A DNA stretch of 64,000 nucleotides, taken from assembly GCA_018292915.2 (NCBI GenBank), contig JACVVK020000141.1:888501-952500 (forward strand). Direction: 5' to 3'. The position numbers were made by a program, and so were the translations under genes. The number at the start of each line of letters is the position of its first letter. Within the stretch, counting starts at the first letter, position 1. Shown here piece by piece: positions 30,227-41,816 of this stretch. The stretch comes from Batillaria attramentaria. Its lineage: Eukaryota > Mollusca > Gastropoda > Batillariidae. Below the pieces are notes generated by a model. That model was not told where the DNA came from. It made no database searches and saw nothing but the letters and a program-made list of their open reading frames with translations.

Positions 30227-32690
30227 TGCCACACTCCAACTGTACCTGGTTCCTCCCTCTTCTCGCGATGTACATGTACCACTCCCCCAAAATAAAATAT
30301 AAAATTAAATTAAAAAAAATAAAAGTTTCTGATGTATGATTGCTGAGTATCCCGGTAGTTCAACTGCGCACTGCTGAGATTTTTTGTCAGTGTCTTTTTC
30401 AAGTTTTGTCCACTGAAATACATGTATGGGCACATGTCGACATTTCATACCTTCAAACAAGCACAGATCAAGAAGACAACAGTATGGTGGCTATAAAATG
30501 AAAGACAGGAGAATTTGTCTATCTGTTTGTTTGTTTTAACTTCCATGAAATTAATATTAACAATAATAATTAACTACATTACCAGGTGCTGTGACATACA
30601 GTGCAGTTTTTCATGCACTTGTACAAGTATGAACACTCTGTTGTGTGTGTGTTTTGTTTTGTCTTTTTGTTGTTGTATCTCCACCACAATGTAACATGAC
30701 TAAGTACAATCGACACATCCCACCACTGCGTTTTTTGTATGAATCGTACACACACATCACATTTGTAGACATCGGATCATACCTTGCCACTATTATTTCA
30801 GTCACATCGTCCATGGCCAGTGTAGTGTGGTATGCGCGTCACGTGTTTTGAATCAAAATACTGTAGTGAATCGATTCCCTTGTTTTCTACATTATTTCCT
30901 GACTCTTTTATTTTGAGAATGATTGACAAGCCTGACGCAGAAGTGAGAGGCGGAAGTGGTGAGTCGATACTCCATTCACACAGTTCATGTCAGGCATATA
31001 CGGGTTGGTTCTCCTTAAAGGTTTTTTTCACCGCGGCCTGAATCTGGTGGGGGAAAATGCGCACGTGAACCACTTCATTCATTCAGCATGAGCTTAGAAT
31101 GTAAACACTGCCTGTATTGTTTTTATTCTGTATATGAGTCTTGGTTTTGTTTGAGCTGGTTTTGTTTATCAATCATTTTTGTGTTGAAGTGTGTATGTAA
31201 CCTTGAGTTGTAATGCGTGTGGTTGTGAGATCCATTTTGTGTGATTATTCAACTCCATTTTCAGTTGTGTATTTATCTTTATTTATTTATTTATTTGTTT
31301 TTGAGGAAGTTGACATCAAGGATTCATGGTTCAGTCTAAGGTCAAATAATTGAATTTACATCTTATCTGCATAGAACATAATTACATGCAACAGTTTATT
31401 GTCAGCATTCATGATACAGGTAATACAGATTAGATTCAATACTATTATTTTGATGAAGATTGTTTTATTTGTTTTTTGTTTTTTTGCCAGAATGGAAAGA
31501 TAATGTGCCATAAAGCTCATGATACCAGTAGTTGGGAGAAGGCTTCCACAGAGTCTTGGGGTGGCGTGCTTATACTAAACGCACCATCCATTCTGTAACC
31601 TTCTAGTTATTGACTTACTCAAACACTATGTATATATGTGTCATATTACCACCCATCCCCCCCCCCCCCACCCCCTCCATGGCATTTATACACAATATAG
31701 GATTAACAGTTACAGTAGACAGACAGACATAAAATATTGCATGTAACCCTCTCCTTTCCGTTTGCTGTTATTTTGATCGGGCATGAGTACATGCTGCTGT
31801 AGTAAGATTTATGTATTGAATTTATTTTATTTACTTGGGTCTCATGCGTTGTGCCATGTATTCATCCATATCCACATAGTCCAAGATCTGTTTTTAGATC
31901 TCATCCTGGGTTTGTCTATTTTTTTTTTTTTTGGTCTCCCCCCCCCCCCTCCTTACCCCTCAGAATGATTCCTAGGTTGTGGAGGTCAGATAATGTTATT
32001 CGGTGCTTGTGTGTTTATTGGTAAACTGATTATATAAGTCATCAGTTATTTAAATTAAGGGGTAGGTCTGAGAGTGATTCGTACCCACCGCTGCCATCTC
32101 CTTCATTTTTTCCTTTCTTTTTTTCTTTTTTTTTATCATCTTGTGCTAAAGTTCCCAGTTTTATTTGAGCCAAGGTTTGTGTCTTTTCATCACTGGATTT
32201 CTCCTGCTTCACATACATGTGTATATATTTTCTTTGAATTTCTCGCTTGTATTATTTGCAGCTACGTGTATCACTGTATGCTACAAGACTTGTACATATT
32301 TATGCACATATTTATACCAAGAATAAATGAATATGTTCCACAGAAACCCACTGGCTTTTTTTTTTCTTTTTTGTTTTTGTCATGGATTGTGCATGGTGCA
32401 ATGGGGTGTAGATCTCGAGTGGAGATCACTTTCCACCAATTCAAAACAATTTCCTGTCCCATCTTCAAGCATACGTTGTTTGTGTTTAAATTCTCCTCGA
32501 CCCCCAGGCCCAAGTACCGGAGTCCCTGTCTTCTCTGTAATTGTTCAGCCCACAAACATTGAAAAAAAAAAATGAAGAGCAGTTGTAAATTTCAGTATTT
32601 TCACACCTCACACCCCCTGTGTTGATGTTGTTTGGTGAGTGAATGCAGATGGTTCACATGATCATGCATGCTGGGGACAGTGCTTTGAGC
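30227..32690. other. Intergenic, nothing recognised
   Basis: AT-rich DNA with scattered poly-T and poly-C runs. No gene, RNA or named repeat is apparent. Confidence 0.5.
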
Positions 32691-32700
32691 CATTAAACTC

Positions 32701-33370
32701 AAGCGGGGGGGGGGGGGGGGGGGGGGGGGAGGACCCTGTAAGAGACTGTTTCTGCACACAAAAGCTGTGGTAGGATTTTCTTCCTTGTGTTATATACTGT
32801 ATGTTACTTACTTACTAGCCATGTCACATGCAGGTTTTTGGTGGTTTTTTGTTTTTGTTTTTTTAATGAGACTAAATCTGTACATTAGGGTGTGTGGTAG
32901 CATGATTTTAATTTAAGTGCTTCAGAAGAGTTTAGCTCTATTGTGACGGGGGCTGCCGCCACCTCATAACTGCCCATGCGTGAACCTGCCTCCATGAAAC
33001 TGCAGTAAACTGGCTACATGTAAAGAAACCTCTCTAACAAGCTTCACTGAACACACACACACTTGACATTTTCAACTGATTTGTGTACTTAACGAAAATT
33101 TTAATGAGCCGTGGGCTATGCGTGGCTGAACCTTTGATCGAAGTGTCCCGTCACGAATGAGTTAAGACCTGATGTAGGGGGGGGGGGGGAGCACGCTGTA
33201 AAAGCTGCTGTTTCTGCACACCCAAGATGTGGTAGGATTTTCTTCCTTCATGTATACTGTATGTTAGTAGCCACATCATGTGCAGGGGTTTTTGTTGTTG
33301 TTGTTTTAGACTAAATCTGTACATTCGGGCGTGTTTTAGCATGGTTTTAAGTGCTTCAGAAGAGTTTAAG
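32701..33370. repeat. ~475-base tandem duplication
   Basis: The block from a poly-G tract through TGTTTCTGCACAC, GTGGTAGGATTTTCTTCCTT and AAGTGCTTCAGAAGAGTTTA occurs at about 32701-32943 and again at 33178-33370. Several indels separate the copies. Confidence 0.85.
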
Positions 33371-33429
33371 GCCTGATGTACAGGGTGATGGCGTACTGAC
33401 TGACTCTCTCAAAACCTAAAGGGTTTCCG

Positions 33430-33560
33430 CATTGGACATTGGTCTGCACCATTACTTTCTTATCAAGGTGGACGTATGTCCTATCATTTCTGCACCGCAC
33501 TGGACAATATTTAGGACACATGTCCTATACATGTACTTTTGTCCTATCACAGTTCCCACA
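33430..33560 (+). repeat. Copy of the repeat that received the LINE
   Basis: TATCATTTCTGCACC and GTGGACG/CTGGACA motifs match the DNA flanking the LINE target at about 19590-19661 and 22942-22990. This is a dispersed repeat of unknown class. Confidence 0.5.
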
Positions 33561-33617
33561 GATATTAAGTCCTGAGTGTAGATGGTGTTTTTCTACTGGC
33601 CATCACCATCTACAACA

Positions 33618-33784
33618 AGAGTTGTGTATTTTTGTATGCGATTCTGTCATGTGTGTGCAGGCATTTGGTTGAAAAAAAAACACACCAACAAAGACAAATG
33701 TGTGTCTTCGTTGGTGTGGGTTTTTTTTTTCAACCAAATGCCTGCCCACACATGGCAGAATCGCATACAAAAATACACAACTCT
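33618..33784. repeat. Long near-perfect hairpin (foldback)
   Basis: Arms of about 75-80 bases, starting AGAGTTGTGTATTTTTGTAT and ending with its reverse complement ACACAACTCT, face each other across a loop of under 15 bases. Only a few mismatches are visible. A CA microsatellite follows at 33829-33875. Confidence 0.9.
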
Positions 33785-33824
33785 TCTTTCTGCATACCAC
33801 TGCAATCCTTTCTTTTGCACATCA

Positions 33825-33879
<55 letters not shown>

Positions 33880-34594
33880 AAGTGATTCAAATGACTAGCA
33901 CATCAATACCATTTTATCATAACTGAAGATGATGCTGATGAAGCAAACTTTTGTCATTCTGAATACAGAAAATGAACAAGTTCTTCATAAAAAATTAAAC
34001 TTATCAGTGAAGTTGAACGCATATTTCACATTTCGTGTATTGCAGACGTGACTGTGTCATTGTACTCAAGTACTTTCACACACAGCAGAATGACAAGAAT
34101 GGCAAAACTCAGCATTCTGGACACTCTAAAAACATGTACACTGTACCAATAATATCTACTGGTAAGTCAAATGTATACATGTATACACAGTGCATGATTA
34201 TTTAATAAAAGTGAAAACACCACTGTTTCACAACACAAATTAGAGACCGGATATACATGTATATATGTATATCACATGACCAAATATCGGCAACAAATTT
34301 ACAACCATGCGCAACAAAATCTGTACTAAAAGTAAAAATTAATTTAAAATAATTACGACACAAAGGCATCCGCTGCAGATGCTGAGGCACGGATTCGAAT
34401 CCCCTGGTGTGCAGAGATCTGGCTGGGGATTTCCCTCCCGAAACTAAGTCCAAATACATACATGTGCAGACTCATTTTCAATTACCTTTGTGTACATAGT
34501 AACATACACTATGCATAAATACGAAGTGCCCGAAAGGGACAACTAAGTACACACCTTGCATGCATGCAGAAGAAAAAATGTGTGGCACTGTATA

Positions 34595-34817
34595 CAGCGA
34601 TCGGCAAATGCGCTCGCCCGCTCGCTTTCGCTACCAAATTTACCATCGGGCGAGTGAAAGGTCCGGTCATGCTAGCCCCAATGGCGAGCAGGAATTCTGA
34701 AATGAATCAGAACCTAGCAGCCACTCCGGCTTCCAGAATTTTTTTTCGGGCTACCAGTTTTGTTCAGGGCGGTAGCCCGAATGGCTCCCATGATCCTGAC
34801 ACATTTGACGATAGCTG
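34595..34817. mobile_element. MITE family M2, copy 2 (inverted), with TSD
   Basis: Reverse-complement copy of 16830-17051. Ends CAGCGATCGGCAAATG and CATTTGACGATAGCTG. A 6-base duplication TGTATA stands at 34589-34594 and 34818-34823. Confidence 0.85.
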
Positions 34818-35667
34818 TGTATAATAATGCTTTTTTCTCTGGGGAGGTGAAGGGGGCAGCATGAATTTCCCTTACCATAGTAAGACTCCCCCCCTCCCCC
34901 CTCCAAAAAAAAAAAAAGTACAAACTGTGTGCATCAAATGGATTCAGTGAAGGAAGAAATAAGCTGACAACATACATATTCAATTTTAAATATTATGCAA
35001 AGAGCCTATTTACAGAATGTACAATGGAAGCCAATATTCATGATACCCAACAGAAAGTAAACTATTATTCAATTTCATGTTCATTTTCCAACAAAAAAAT
35101 TCCTCTCGGACAAGAAAAGTCTGTTACGTCTGCCCATGTTCAATGTTGATAGTTTTTCTTTGGTTTCAGACTTACAAAATAAAACATGCAAAACAATGTG
35201 TGTACTGTAATATTACGTCTGCAAGCATCAGATTGGTAAAATTTCAAGTGATCTTAGTTATTGCAATCCCAAGGGCATCCTTAGAAGTATGTTTCTTTTG
35301 ATTCCTTGGCCAAATGTCAACCTCAGCTCTGTCACACCCAAGCACATTTGATGCTCCTGAAAGGACATCCTGTGAAGAAAATGCCGACACGCAGCACCAA
35401 AACTTACAGGCCAAACAGTGACTCAGTCTCTTAGTGTTTGGTAAGGTACCCCTGTGGCTGTAGTGTACCACAGTATTACATGGTCTTAGAATTGGCAGTC
35501 TTGAAAAATGATGAAGCAAATCAGCTTTTGAATGTCATGGATGCTGTTTAGTTATCTGAGGCACCACAAAAAATGGCTCCCTTGCCTGCAGCTCTGTCCT
35601 CATACTGTGGTTACAGTGCAAGTGTCACATGTGCCAGCGCTTGTACCACCTGTCCATGGGAATGTTA

Positions 35668-35993
35668 TATCCAACAAAGTGTCAAGTGTGGAGCACAAAC
35701 TGTGGACGCATAAGCATACTGAATCAGTCCCTTCGTACATTCCTGACACGTCATGGGGTAGGGGCTGTCTTGGCCTTGTCGGGCGTTCCATTGGTCCCAA
35801 GCAGTTCTTGAACAAACTTGAATTTCCTCATATCCAACAAAGTCTCAAGTGTGGAGCACAAACTGTGGACACATAAGCGTAATGAATCAGTCCCTTCGTA
35901 CATTTCTGACACGTCTTGGGGTAGGGGCTGTCTTGGCCTTGTCGGGCGTTCCATTGGTCCCAAGCAGTTCTTGAACAAACTTGAATTTCCTCA
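35668..35993. repeat. 163-base tandem duplication over the SMIM13 end
   Basis: Two nearly identical units, 35668-35830 and 35831-35993, are offset by exactly 163 bases. The right unit carries the end of the SMIM13-like coding exon. The left unit is a decayed copy in the putative 3' UTR with an earlier in-frame stop. Confidence 0.92.
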
Positions 35994-36020
35994 GGAACAG
36001 TTTCCAAACAATAAACCATC
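35887..36020 (-). CDS. SMIM13: SMIM13-like exon 2
   Basis: Acceptor T-rich tract then CAG at 36023-36021. Encodes WFIVWKLFLRKFKFVQELLG and a Pro/Thr/Arg-rich tail to TGA at 35889-35887. Its 3' part is duplicated in tandem downstream. Confidence 0.88.
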
Positions 36021-36494
36021 CTGAAAAAAAGAGTATGGATTCAATGAAATAAGAAGCAAGCTAACAACGACGCATGCACACCATTAATTTGATCCTAAGA
36101 AAGAGTTATAAACAAACTGCAACGTTCTTTGTACAACACTCTTATCTGCTGCATGCCACATTGAGCAATAACCAGGAAAATGTCGTCTGTTCACAAGTGG
36201 AAAAGATGGTGCCAGTCACATCAGACTTTCAAACTCAGTTTCATTGTTCTGATGAATTCATACTTGTATTCAAACAAAAACAAAAACAGTGACTGAGTGA
36301 AACAAGGAAAATAGATCTCTGCATGTGCATGAGCACCAAATTAATCGCTTCCGTGTACGGTCCAAAACAAAAAGTTGAGGCAAACTGAGCAGAAAACTGA
36401 CTGTATCTCTCAAAACCTTACCTAAAGCGATAAACAACACAACAGCAGTCACTGAAATTATGACAGAAATCGCAGTTAGAAGGAAGTCTTTCAT
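35887..36494 (-). CDS. SMIM13: SMIM13-like small integral membrane protein
   Basis: Two exons on the minus strand, 36494-36422 and 36020-35887, joined at TTAG|GTAAGG and TTTTTCAG|GATGG. They encode 68 residues. The start MKDFLLTAISVIISVTAVVL begins a single hydrophobic membrane segment that runs to FIALGWFIVW. The basic juxtamembrane sequence KLFLRKFKFVQELLG follows, and the short tail ends RNVRRD. The FLxKFKFxxEL block after the membrane helix is the hallmark of SMIM13, whose cellular function is not established. The tail is shorter than in vertebrates. An in-frame upstream ATG exists at 36551, but the family starts right before the hydrophobic segment. Confidence 0.85.
36422..36494 (-). CDS. 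SMIM13: SMIM13-like exon 1
   Basis: Encodes MKDFLLTAISVIISVTAVVL and FIAL. Donor TTTAG|GTAAGG, leaves in phase 1. Confidence 0.85.
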
Positions 36495-36554
36495 TCTTTG
36501 TTGCTCCTTTCGGCCGACTTTGTTTCGCGAGTATCCTCCCCTATGCATCACTTA

Positions 36555-37180
36555 CCTTTTTGCCCAAATATTACAAAGTATTCAAGCTGACTTCCAAAGT
36601 AGTATGTACTGTGCAAGAAGATTATGAGGGAAAACCTATAACATCTTTTTTGTTCACCCTTTCTTTGTTCTGAAAGCAGAGAAACTCTTGTATGACTAAG
36701 ACTGGCATGCAGATTTTAACTAAATATACATTTAATTAAATTTGGGTAAAAGGACAGATGAACCAGACGGGACAGGGGAGAGAACTAAGAGCGCTAACAA
36801 AAAGTTCTGATGGTTGGCGATTTCTTTCACAGAAATTAATTCTTGTCTTTTTTAACTGGTAAAGGACAGTGAGTTTTCAGAATCTCTACCATAAAAGAGT
36901 GAGTTGAAATGTTAATTTTTACTTATATTAATAGGCGAGAAAAAGCGCACTTCGTTTGCATGTGGGCCGGCAAAATGACGAGATTAGCATCTCGTCTCTA
37001 CGTTACCGCTTATCTGTTGGTTCTTCTGCTTTTGAATCTTCCGTTTAACAGCCCCTATCCGTGTACCACCGCTCTTTCAGTGAAGAAGGCGGCTCTGAAA
37101 TTTTGTTTTCATGCGCTACACCCCCCCCCCCCCCAAACACTGCCAGCCAGTTTCTTGGTTGCTGGAATGTGTTGTCTCTC

Positions 37181-37213
<33 letters not shown>

Positions 37214-37286
37214 GCTGTTGTTTTACATTGTTCAAAACATTTCTTTTGCTTTGGGGGACAATAAAGTAATTTGAATTGAATTTCAG
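36555..37286. promoter_or_regulatory. Space between divergent SMIM13-like and zinc-finger genes
   Basis: The two genes point away from each other across less than 0.8 kb, so a shared promoter is possible. No TATA box or CpG-rich core is obvious. The right end holds a C-run, a GT microsatellite (37181-37211) and a retroelement-like tail GGGGGACAATAAAG just before the acceptor at 37286. Confidence 0.3.
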
Positions 37287-37425
37287 GTAGAGACCAGTAC
37301 AACTGTGATCATGAATTGTGAGGTATGCAACTTGACTCTGAACGGCATACAGCAGTATGACCAACACATGGCTGGCAAGGCCCATGCTAAGAAACTAAAA
37401 GCTGCAGCAAGTGGAAATCCAGCAG
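37287..37425 (+). CDS. Zinc-finger gene exon with finger 1
   Basis: Acceptor GAATTTCAG, donor GCAG|GTACAT, leaves in phase 1. Contains MNCEVCNLTLNGIQQYDQHM then AGKAHAKKLK. The exon is open upstream of the ATG, so it may be internal. Confidence 0.85.
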
Positions 37426-39356
37426 GTACATTCTCCACACTGAGTTCTCCATGACTATTGTTGAAGCACAAATGAGTAGAGAATGTTTTGTTTTGTTTTG
37501 CCCACCATGCTTGAGCATGATACTCAACATCTTGATAGATGGGGGGGGGGGGGGGGGAGGGGATAGCCAGACTTTGTCATTTTCCAAGATTCCCCCCCCC
37601 CCCCACCCCCCACCCCAAAGGCGCTGTGAGCGTGCAGCAGGTGTGGAAGGTTTTTTGTGTTGTGCCCTAGAAATGGCCAGTCATCGTCATCTTCGTCCAG
37701 ATTTGAAAACCACTTTGACATTAAACGCTACACACTTTTCTTCCTTTTAGACCATGGACCATTTCAACCCCTGGTAGTAAAACTGTTTGTGTGGGTCTGT
37801 AGGCTTCCCGTATACATTGTTATTCACATGTGTAATCCAGGCAGGCTGGGGAATTTTCAGTCTTTTGGCAGTTTTCAGCCAAATTTCCTATCCTTTCAGC
37901 CCAAAAAAATCTTAGTTTCAGCCAAAGAAAAGGAAGGAGGAAAAAGGCTGCACACTATCATGATACATTGATACAAGTACACTGTAATGCCATATGGTAC
38001 AGTCTAACTTCATTTTTTTAAGACTTGCATGTCAGTATTGAGGCAGCATTGTACATTTACATCAAAAGAGGCTACTAAATGCATTAAAAATGCTAAAATC
38101 TGTTCTCGTAAGTGGGGCATTGCCCTGTGTTCCCCCAGCAGAGTGCTGCCTCTGCAACCCAGCCTAGGTTTCAGTCCTTTTTTTTTTCCTCAGCAATTCC
38201 CCAACCTGCCAGGGTTACAGGTGCATGCCATGACAGATATTAAACCTTGCTGAATCGTTTGTTTCAGCTGCACCGGTGAAAATAAATTTTGTACCAGCGT
38301 CGGGGAACGACGCTCACTTGCACAGCGTTCAGCCTGTAGGCTCGGTGAGTAACTCTGCCACCAGCTTTCTCTGCATTGATTTGCCAATTGCCTATTCACT
38401 CACTCTTGCAAGACCAATTTGTAGTGATAAATACAGGTTAGTGAATATAAACAAACTAGAAACGGATAACGCACAGCAAAGACAATTGAAGGGGGTTAAA
38501 AGGAAGGAAAACTAAGCAACATACTTAGAGGTGTGTGTGTGTGTTTGTGTGATCATTCTTGACTGCCATACAGTGTTAAAATGTCAGCCCACAAACACTA
38601 GTCAAGACACGTGCAGCTGTGTTTTGTGTGTGCGTGTATACATGTGCGTGTGTTCAGAAGTCGAAGTGAGAACCTTTCAGACGGCACGCTGATCTCTGTT
38701 CTGCAGAAATGTAGAAACAGGAATGCTTGAGGATATTTAATGTAAATTTATTGAATTATCTTCTTCTTTTTTTCTTTTTAATCATGAATCTAAGTGTATG
38801 TTTAGGACTAGGAGGAATGCGTAATTCACTTGTTTTATTTGCAGACTCAGAAGATGGCCACCATAGCTTACCAAATTCCAGCACCCCAGGTGCAGAAGCA
38901 GTATGTTCCACCCCAGGCCCAGAATCCGCCAACCGGCAAAAAGAAAAAGAAAAAGAAGGGCTTGGGATCCCAGCAGCCAGCTCCGGCAGTTTCAACCGTG
39001 TCATCTTCTGATGACCCACAGATATACTGCGATGGCGTGACGGTGATCGGGCTGTCACCGGTTCCGACAGACCTGTGGTGCGAGATCTGTCAGCTGCAGT
39101 TAAACGCTCCAGACCAGGCCGCGCAGCACTACAGTGGAAGCAAGCACATTAAGAAAGCCAGGCTGTATCGGCTGCATCAAGGTGAGGGGGTTTGGCATGA
39201 ATGAATGCAGCGTTTGGTTGTGGAGACACAAAATAATCGGTTGGCTCTTTTTCTCTCTTTTTCGTAATCTTTGTGTTTATAGTTTAGCAACAGCAGATTG
39301 TGAAACGGCACAGGTGCCGCACATTTTTACCATTGAAAAACTCTCTCTCTCTCTCT

Positions 39357-39421
<65 letters not shown>

Positions 39422-40350
39422 TGTTCCATTTCATACTGTGCTGATCAATGATGTTTATGATGGAAATAAAAAAACACAGGTGGCCAGTTTAGTTCTTCTG
39501 TAATGGGATGTTGACGTCTGTGTGCAGTTGGAGGGTTTGCCGAGTCCACTTCAGGCCACGGGGATCACTTCTGCTCTTTCTGCGGTATCTATGTCAACTC
39601 CTACGATCAGATGGAGATCCATAGAGCAGGTTAGGTCATCAGCCACATCAGTTATAAACAGTTTTGTTTTCTTTTGTGTAACTGGTTCTCATGAAGCAAG
39701 GGTCAGCTCCCTCAAAGACTGACACACAGCCTGTTAAGGAGTAAGTTTGTGACGGCTAATGATTGTTGCCTAGGGAGCCAGTTACCAGCTCCGATTTCGG
39801 GCATAGGAGTGAAAACGAAAGTACGGTCCACATCTTGACACGTTTGTGCTGCGGGCGGCTAGTGCCAGTTGCAGTCTGGTGAATTTTCAGTCATTTGGCA
39901 ATTTTCAGCCAACTTTCCCCTAATAACAACAACAACAACAACAACAAAAAACGGTGGAATAGTAAAAACATCTCAATGCCCATCCTTTGTGTCCCGAGGA
40001 AGGCGAAAGCCGAAAGGTTGTCCCGTGCCGTCCTTTGTGAAAGTTAAGTGGTTTCTGTCCTCTTTATGTCGCTTTTATTTGTATTGAAAGTCTATAGCGA
40101 AGATCACTGACAAGTTCTCTTGATGCTCGTCACAGGCGCACAGCACAAAAAACAGGTGGAGAGGAGGAAACGCAAGCAGGAAGAAACGTCAGCCGAACCA
40201 ACAGCGACAAAAGCAAAGTCTGCGGAAGGCACAAGTGGCGGAGGTGCGGATGTGAGCAAAGGGGAACTGACTCCAGTGCCAAGCCCGAGCTCCAGCCAGG
40301 GAAATGGTTTTCAGTATCCAACACTGTTTGACGTCCAGCCTCCGCTGTAA
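37287..40350 (+). CDS. Three-finger U1-type C2H2 zinc-finger protein
   Basis: Exons 37287-37425, 38268-38344, 38845-39181, 39528-39629 and 40136-40350 join with consistent GT/AG sites and phases to a TAA at 40348. Each of three fingers follows CX2CX12HX5H: CEVC...H...H in exon 1, CEIC...H...H in exon 3, and CSFC...H...H split across exons 4 and 5. This U1/matrin-type spacing is typical of ZNF346 (JAZ), ZNF385 and ZMAT proteins, which bind double-stranded RNA, usually in the nucleus. Between fingers 1 and 2 lies a Pro/Gln-rich linker with a lysine run that could serve as a nuclear signal. The C-terminus is basic then Ser-rich. Translation could start at ATG 37311 (281 residues), or an upstream exon may be missing. 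The exact family member is not identified. Confidence 0.87.
37842..38208. mobile_element. MITE family M1, copy 2
   Basis: CAGGCTGGGGAATT at the left and AATTCCCCAACCTG at the right are inverted. CCAGG on both sides may be a short target duplication. It lies in the first visible intron of the zinc-finger gene, 60 bases before exon 2. Confidence 0.85.
38268..38344 (+). CDS. Zinc-finger gene linker exon
   Basis: Acceptor TTTGTTTCAG, donor CTCG|GTGAGT. Phase 1 in, 0 out. Encodes APVKINFVPASGNDAHLHSV and QPVGS, with no domain. Confidence 0.75.
38845..39181 (+). CDS. Zinc-finger gene exon with finger 2
   Basis: Acceptor TTATTTGCAG, donor CAAG|GTGAGG. Phase 0 in, 1 out. Pro/Gln-rich start, then GKKKKKKKGLG, then CEICQLQLNAPDQAAQH and YSGSKHIKKARL. 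Confidence 0.92.
39358..39420. repeat. (CA)n microsatellite
   Basis: Sixty-base CA run following a short CT run, between zinc-finger exons 3 and 4. Confidence 0.95.
39528..39629 (+). CDS. Zinc-finger gene exon, finger 3 first half
   Basis: Acceptor TGTGTGCAG, donor GCAG|GTTAGG, phase 1 in and out. Encodes HFCSFCGIYVNSYDQMEIHR. The finger is completed in the next exon. Confidence 0.9.
39876..39918. mobile_element. MITE family M1, end fragment
   Basis: Only the first ~40 bases of the family (GAATTTTCAGTCATTTGGC...) remain, followed by an (AAC)n run. Confidence 0.6.
40136..40350 (+). CDS. Zinc-finger gene last exon
   Basis: Acceptor CTCGTCACAG. Begins GAQHKKQVERRKRKQEE, completing finger 3 with a basic helix. 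It ends in a Ser/Gly-rich tail FQYPTLFDVQPPL and TAA. Confidence 0.9.
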
Positions 40351-41816
40351 GCGAGATAACAGTATGTGGTCAGCTGCCACAAGAACGGTGACAAAGGGTC
40401 TGTTGAGTCTGTCTGAATCAGTAGTAGTTCTTAGAAGTGGAAGACATCAGCTAATTTTCACGCCTCTACTGATGATCTGTTATGTAGCACATGGCTCCAC
40501 TTGTACTGCTCATGTCGCTTAGGGAGAGGTTTTTGAAAGAAAGATTATGTTTTGTTTTGTTTTTTTAATATAAAGAAAAGCAGATGGCTAATGGAATGAG
40601 ATGAGCCATTTTGAAAAAAGATGCTAAAACAGCATGGATTTCCAGGCATATAGGCCCTTTCTCCCGCTAAATATACTGTGTCTTCTCATTGTCACGATTG
40701 TAAGCAGTAGTGGAAGGGTGTAACAGTGTAAAAATGTGAGTTCCTTAAAAGCTGGTGAAAATGCATTATATATTTGTGTCTGGTCTGCTTCTTCTGACGT
40801 TCATGTGTGTGGCCATTTCATAAGAGTTTCACCATGTTTTGACTCCATGGTGCACCAGAATAGTCTGTGCTGGTTATTTCACATCACCATTTTGTGGGAG
40901 CTTTTCACAATACAGTGTCCTGTATTTCCAATCTGTGTGCATGAGAATGGTCAACAGTAGAGTACATGTACTATACCGTACTGCCTCTGGAAACACCAGC
41001 TTTGACTTTCCTGGCTGTGACTGATGACAGAATGTGATTGTTTGTTTAGGAGCAATGTTCATGGGTTCGTTTGTACCAGTCCTGCTTGTTTTAGCTGTTG
41101 CCAGATTTTTGTCATGGCAAGGCGTGTATCTTTTCTGACTTAAGTTTCTGTTGTCATTGTGCGTGTGTTTGTGTGTGTGTGTGTGTGTGTGCAGCCAGAC
41201 TTACCTAATGGAGCTGTGTTACAGTGGGCAAATGCAGTACATGTACATCTAACTGGTGCGCACGGTTTCTGTTGAGTTGTACGAGTTTTGTTGTCGTTTT
41301 CTGATTGTTTCTTGTGCTTTGATGAGTATTATCATCATTTATTTGGTTGGTTTTATTTTGTACGTATTGTCCAGATCAGTTTGTTTTCAGGTTTCTTTGT
41401 TTGGGAGTTATTTTATAGTGTGTTGCTTTTATGCCTGTCGTTTGAGGGGAGGCATTTGCACAGGGGCAGCCAAATGTTGGGGACAGTCGAGGTCAATCAG
41501 GTCCATTACTAAGCAAGAACATGAGCTTAAGAAATGAAGGGGCCAAAAAAACCTCAATCTCATGTCATGGACTTCTAGGAAAGACTCCTAGGGGATTTGG
41601 TTGGAAAATTAAGTAAAATAGTACTATCTGGTCAGTGTGGAGAAGAAAATGTCAAGACCACATGGATGATGTCAGCATGACTGTAGGTAGATGTTACATG
41701 TATATACGTACCACTGAAGCTATGAGAGCTGAGATCTTGGTCACCCTATCAAGCTCTGAAAAGAATTAAATATGTGTGTTGTTCTTTTACACTCCCTCCT
41801 CTCCTTCCTAGTTATC

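Noticed and set aside
34375..34440. Another tRNA-derived element (GATTCGAATCC B-box-like)
   Set aside because: There is no A box at the right distance and no TSD; the palindrome alone is weak evidence.
35600..35815. A second SMIM13-like gene
   Set aside because: It lacks the membrane segment and has an early stop; it is a tandem copy of the exon end.
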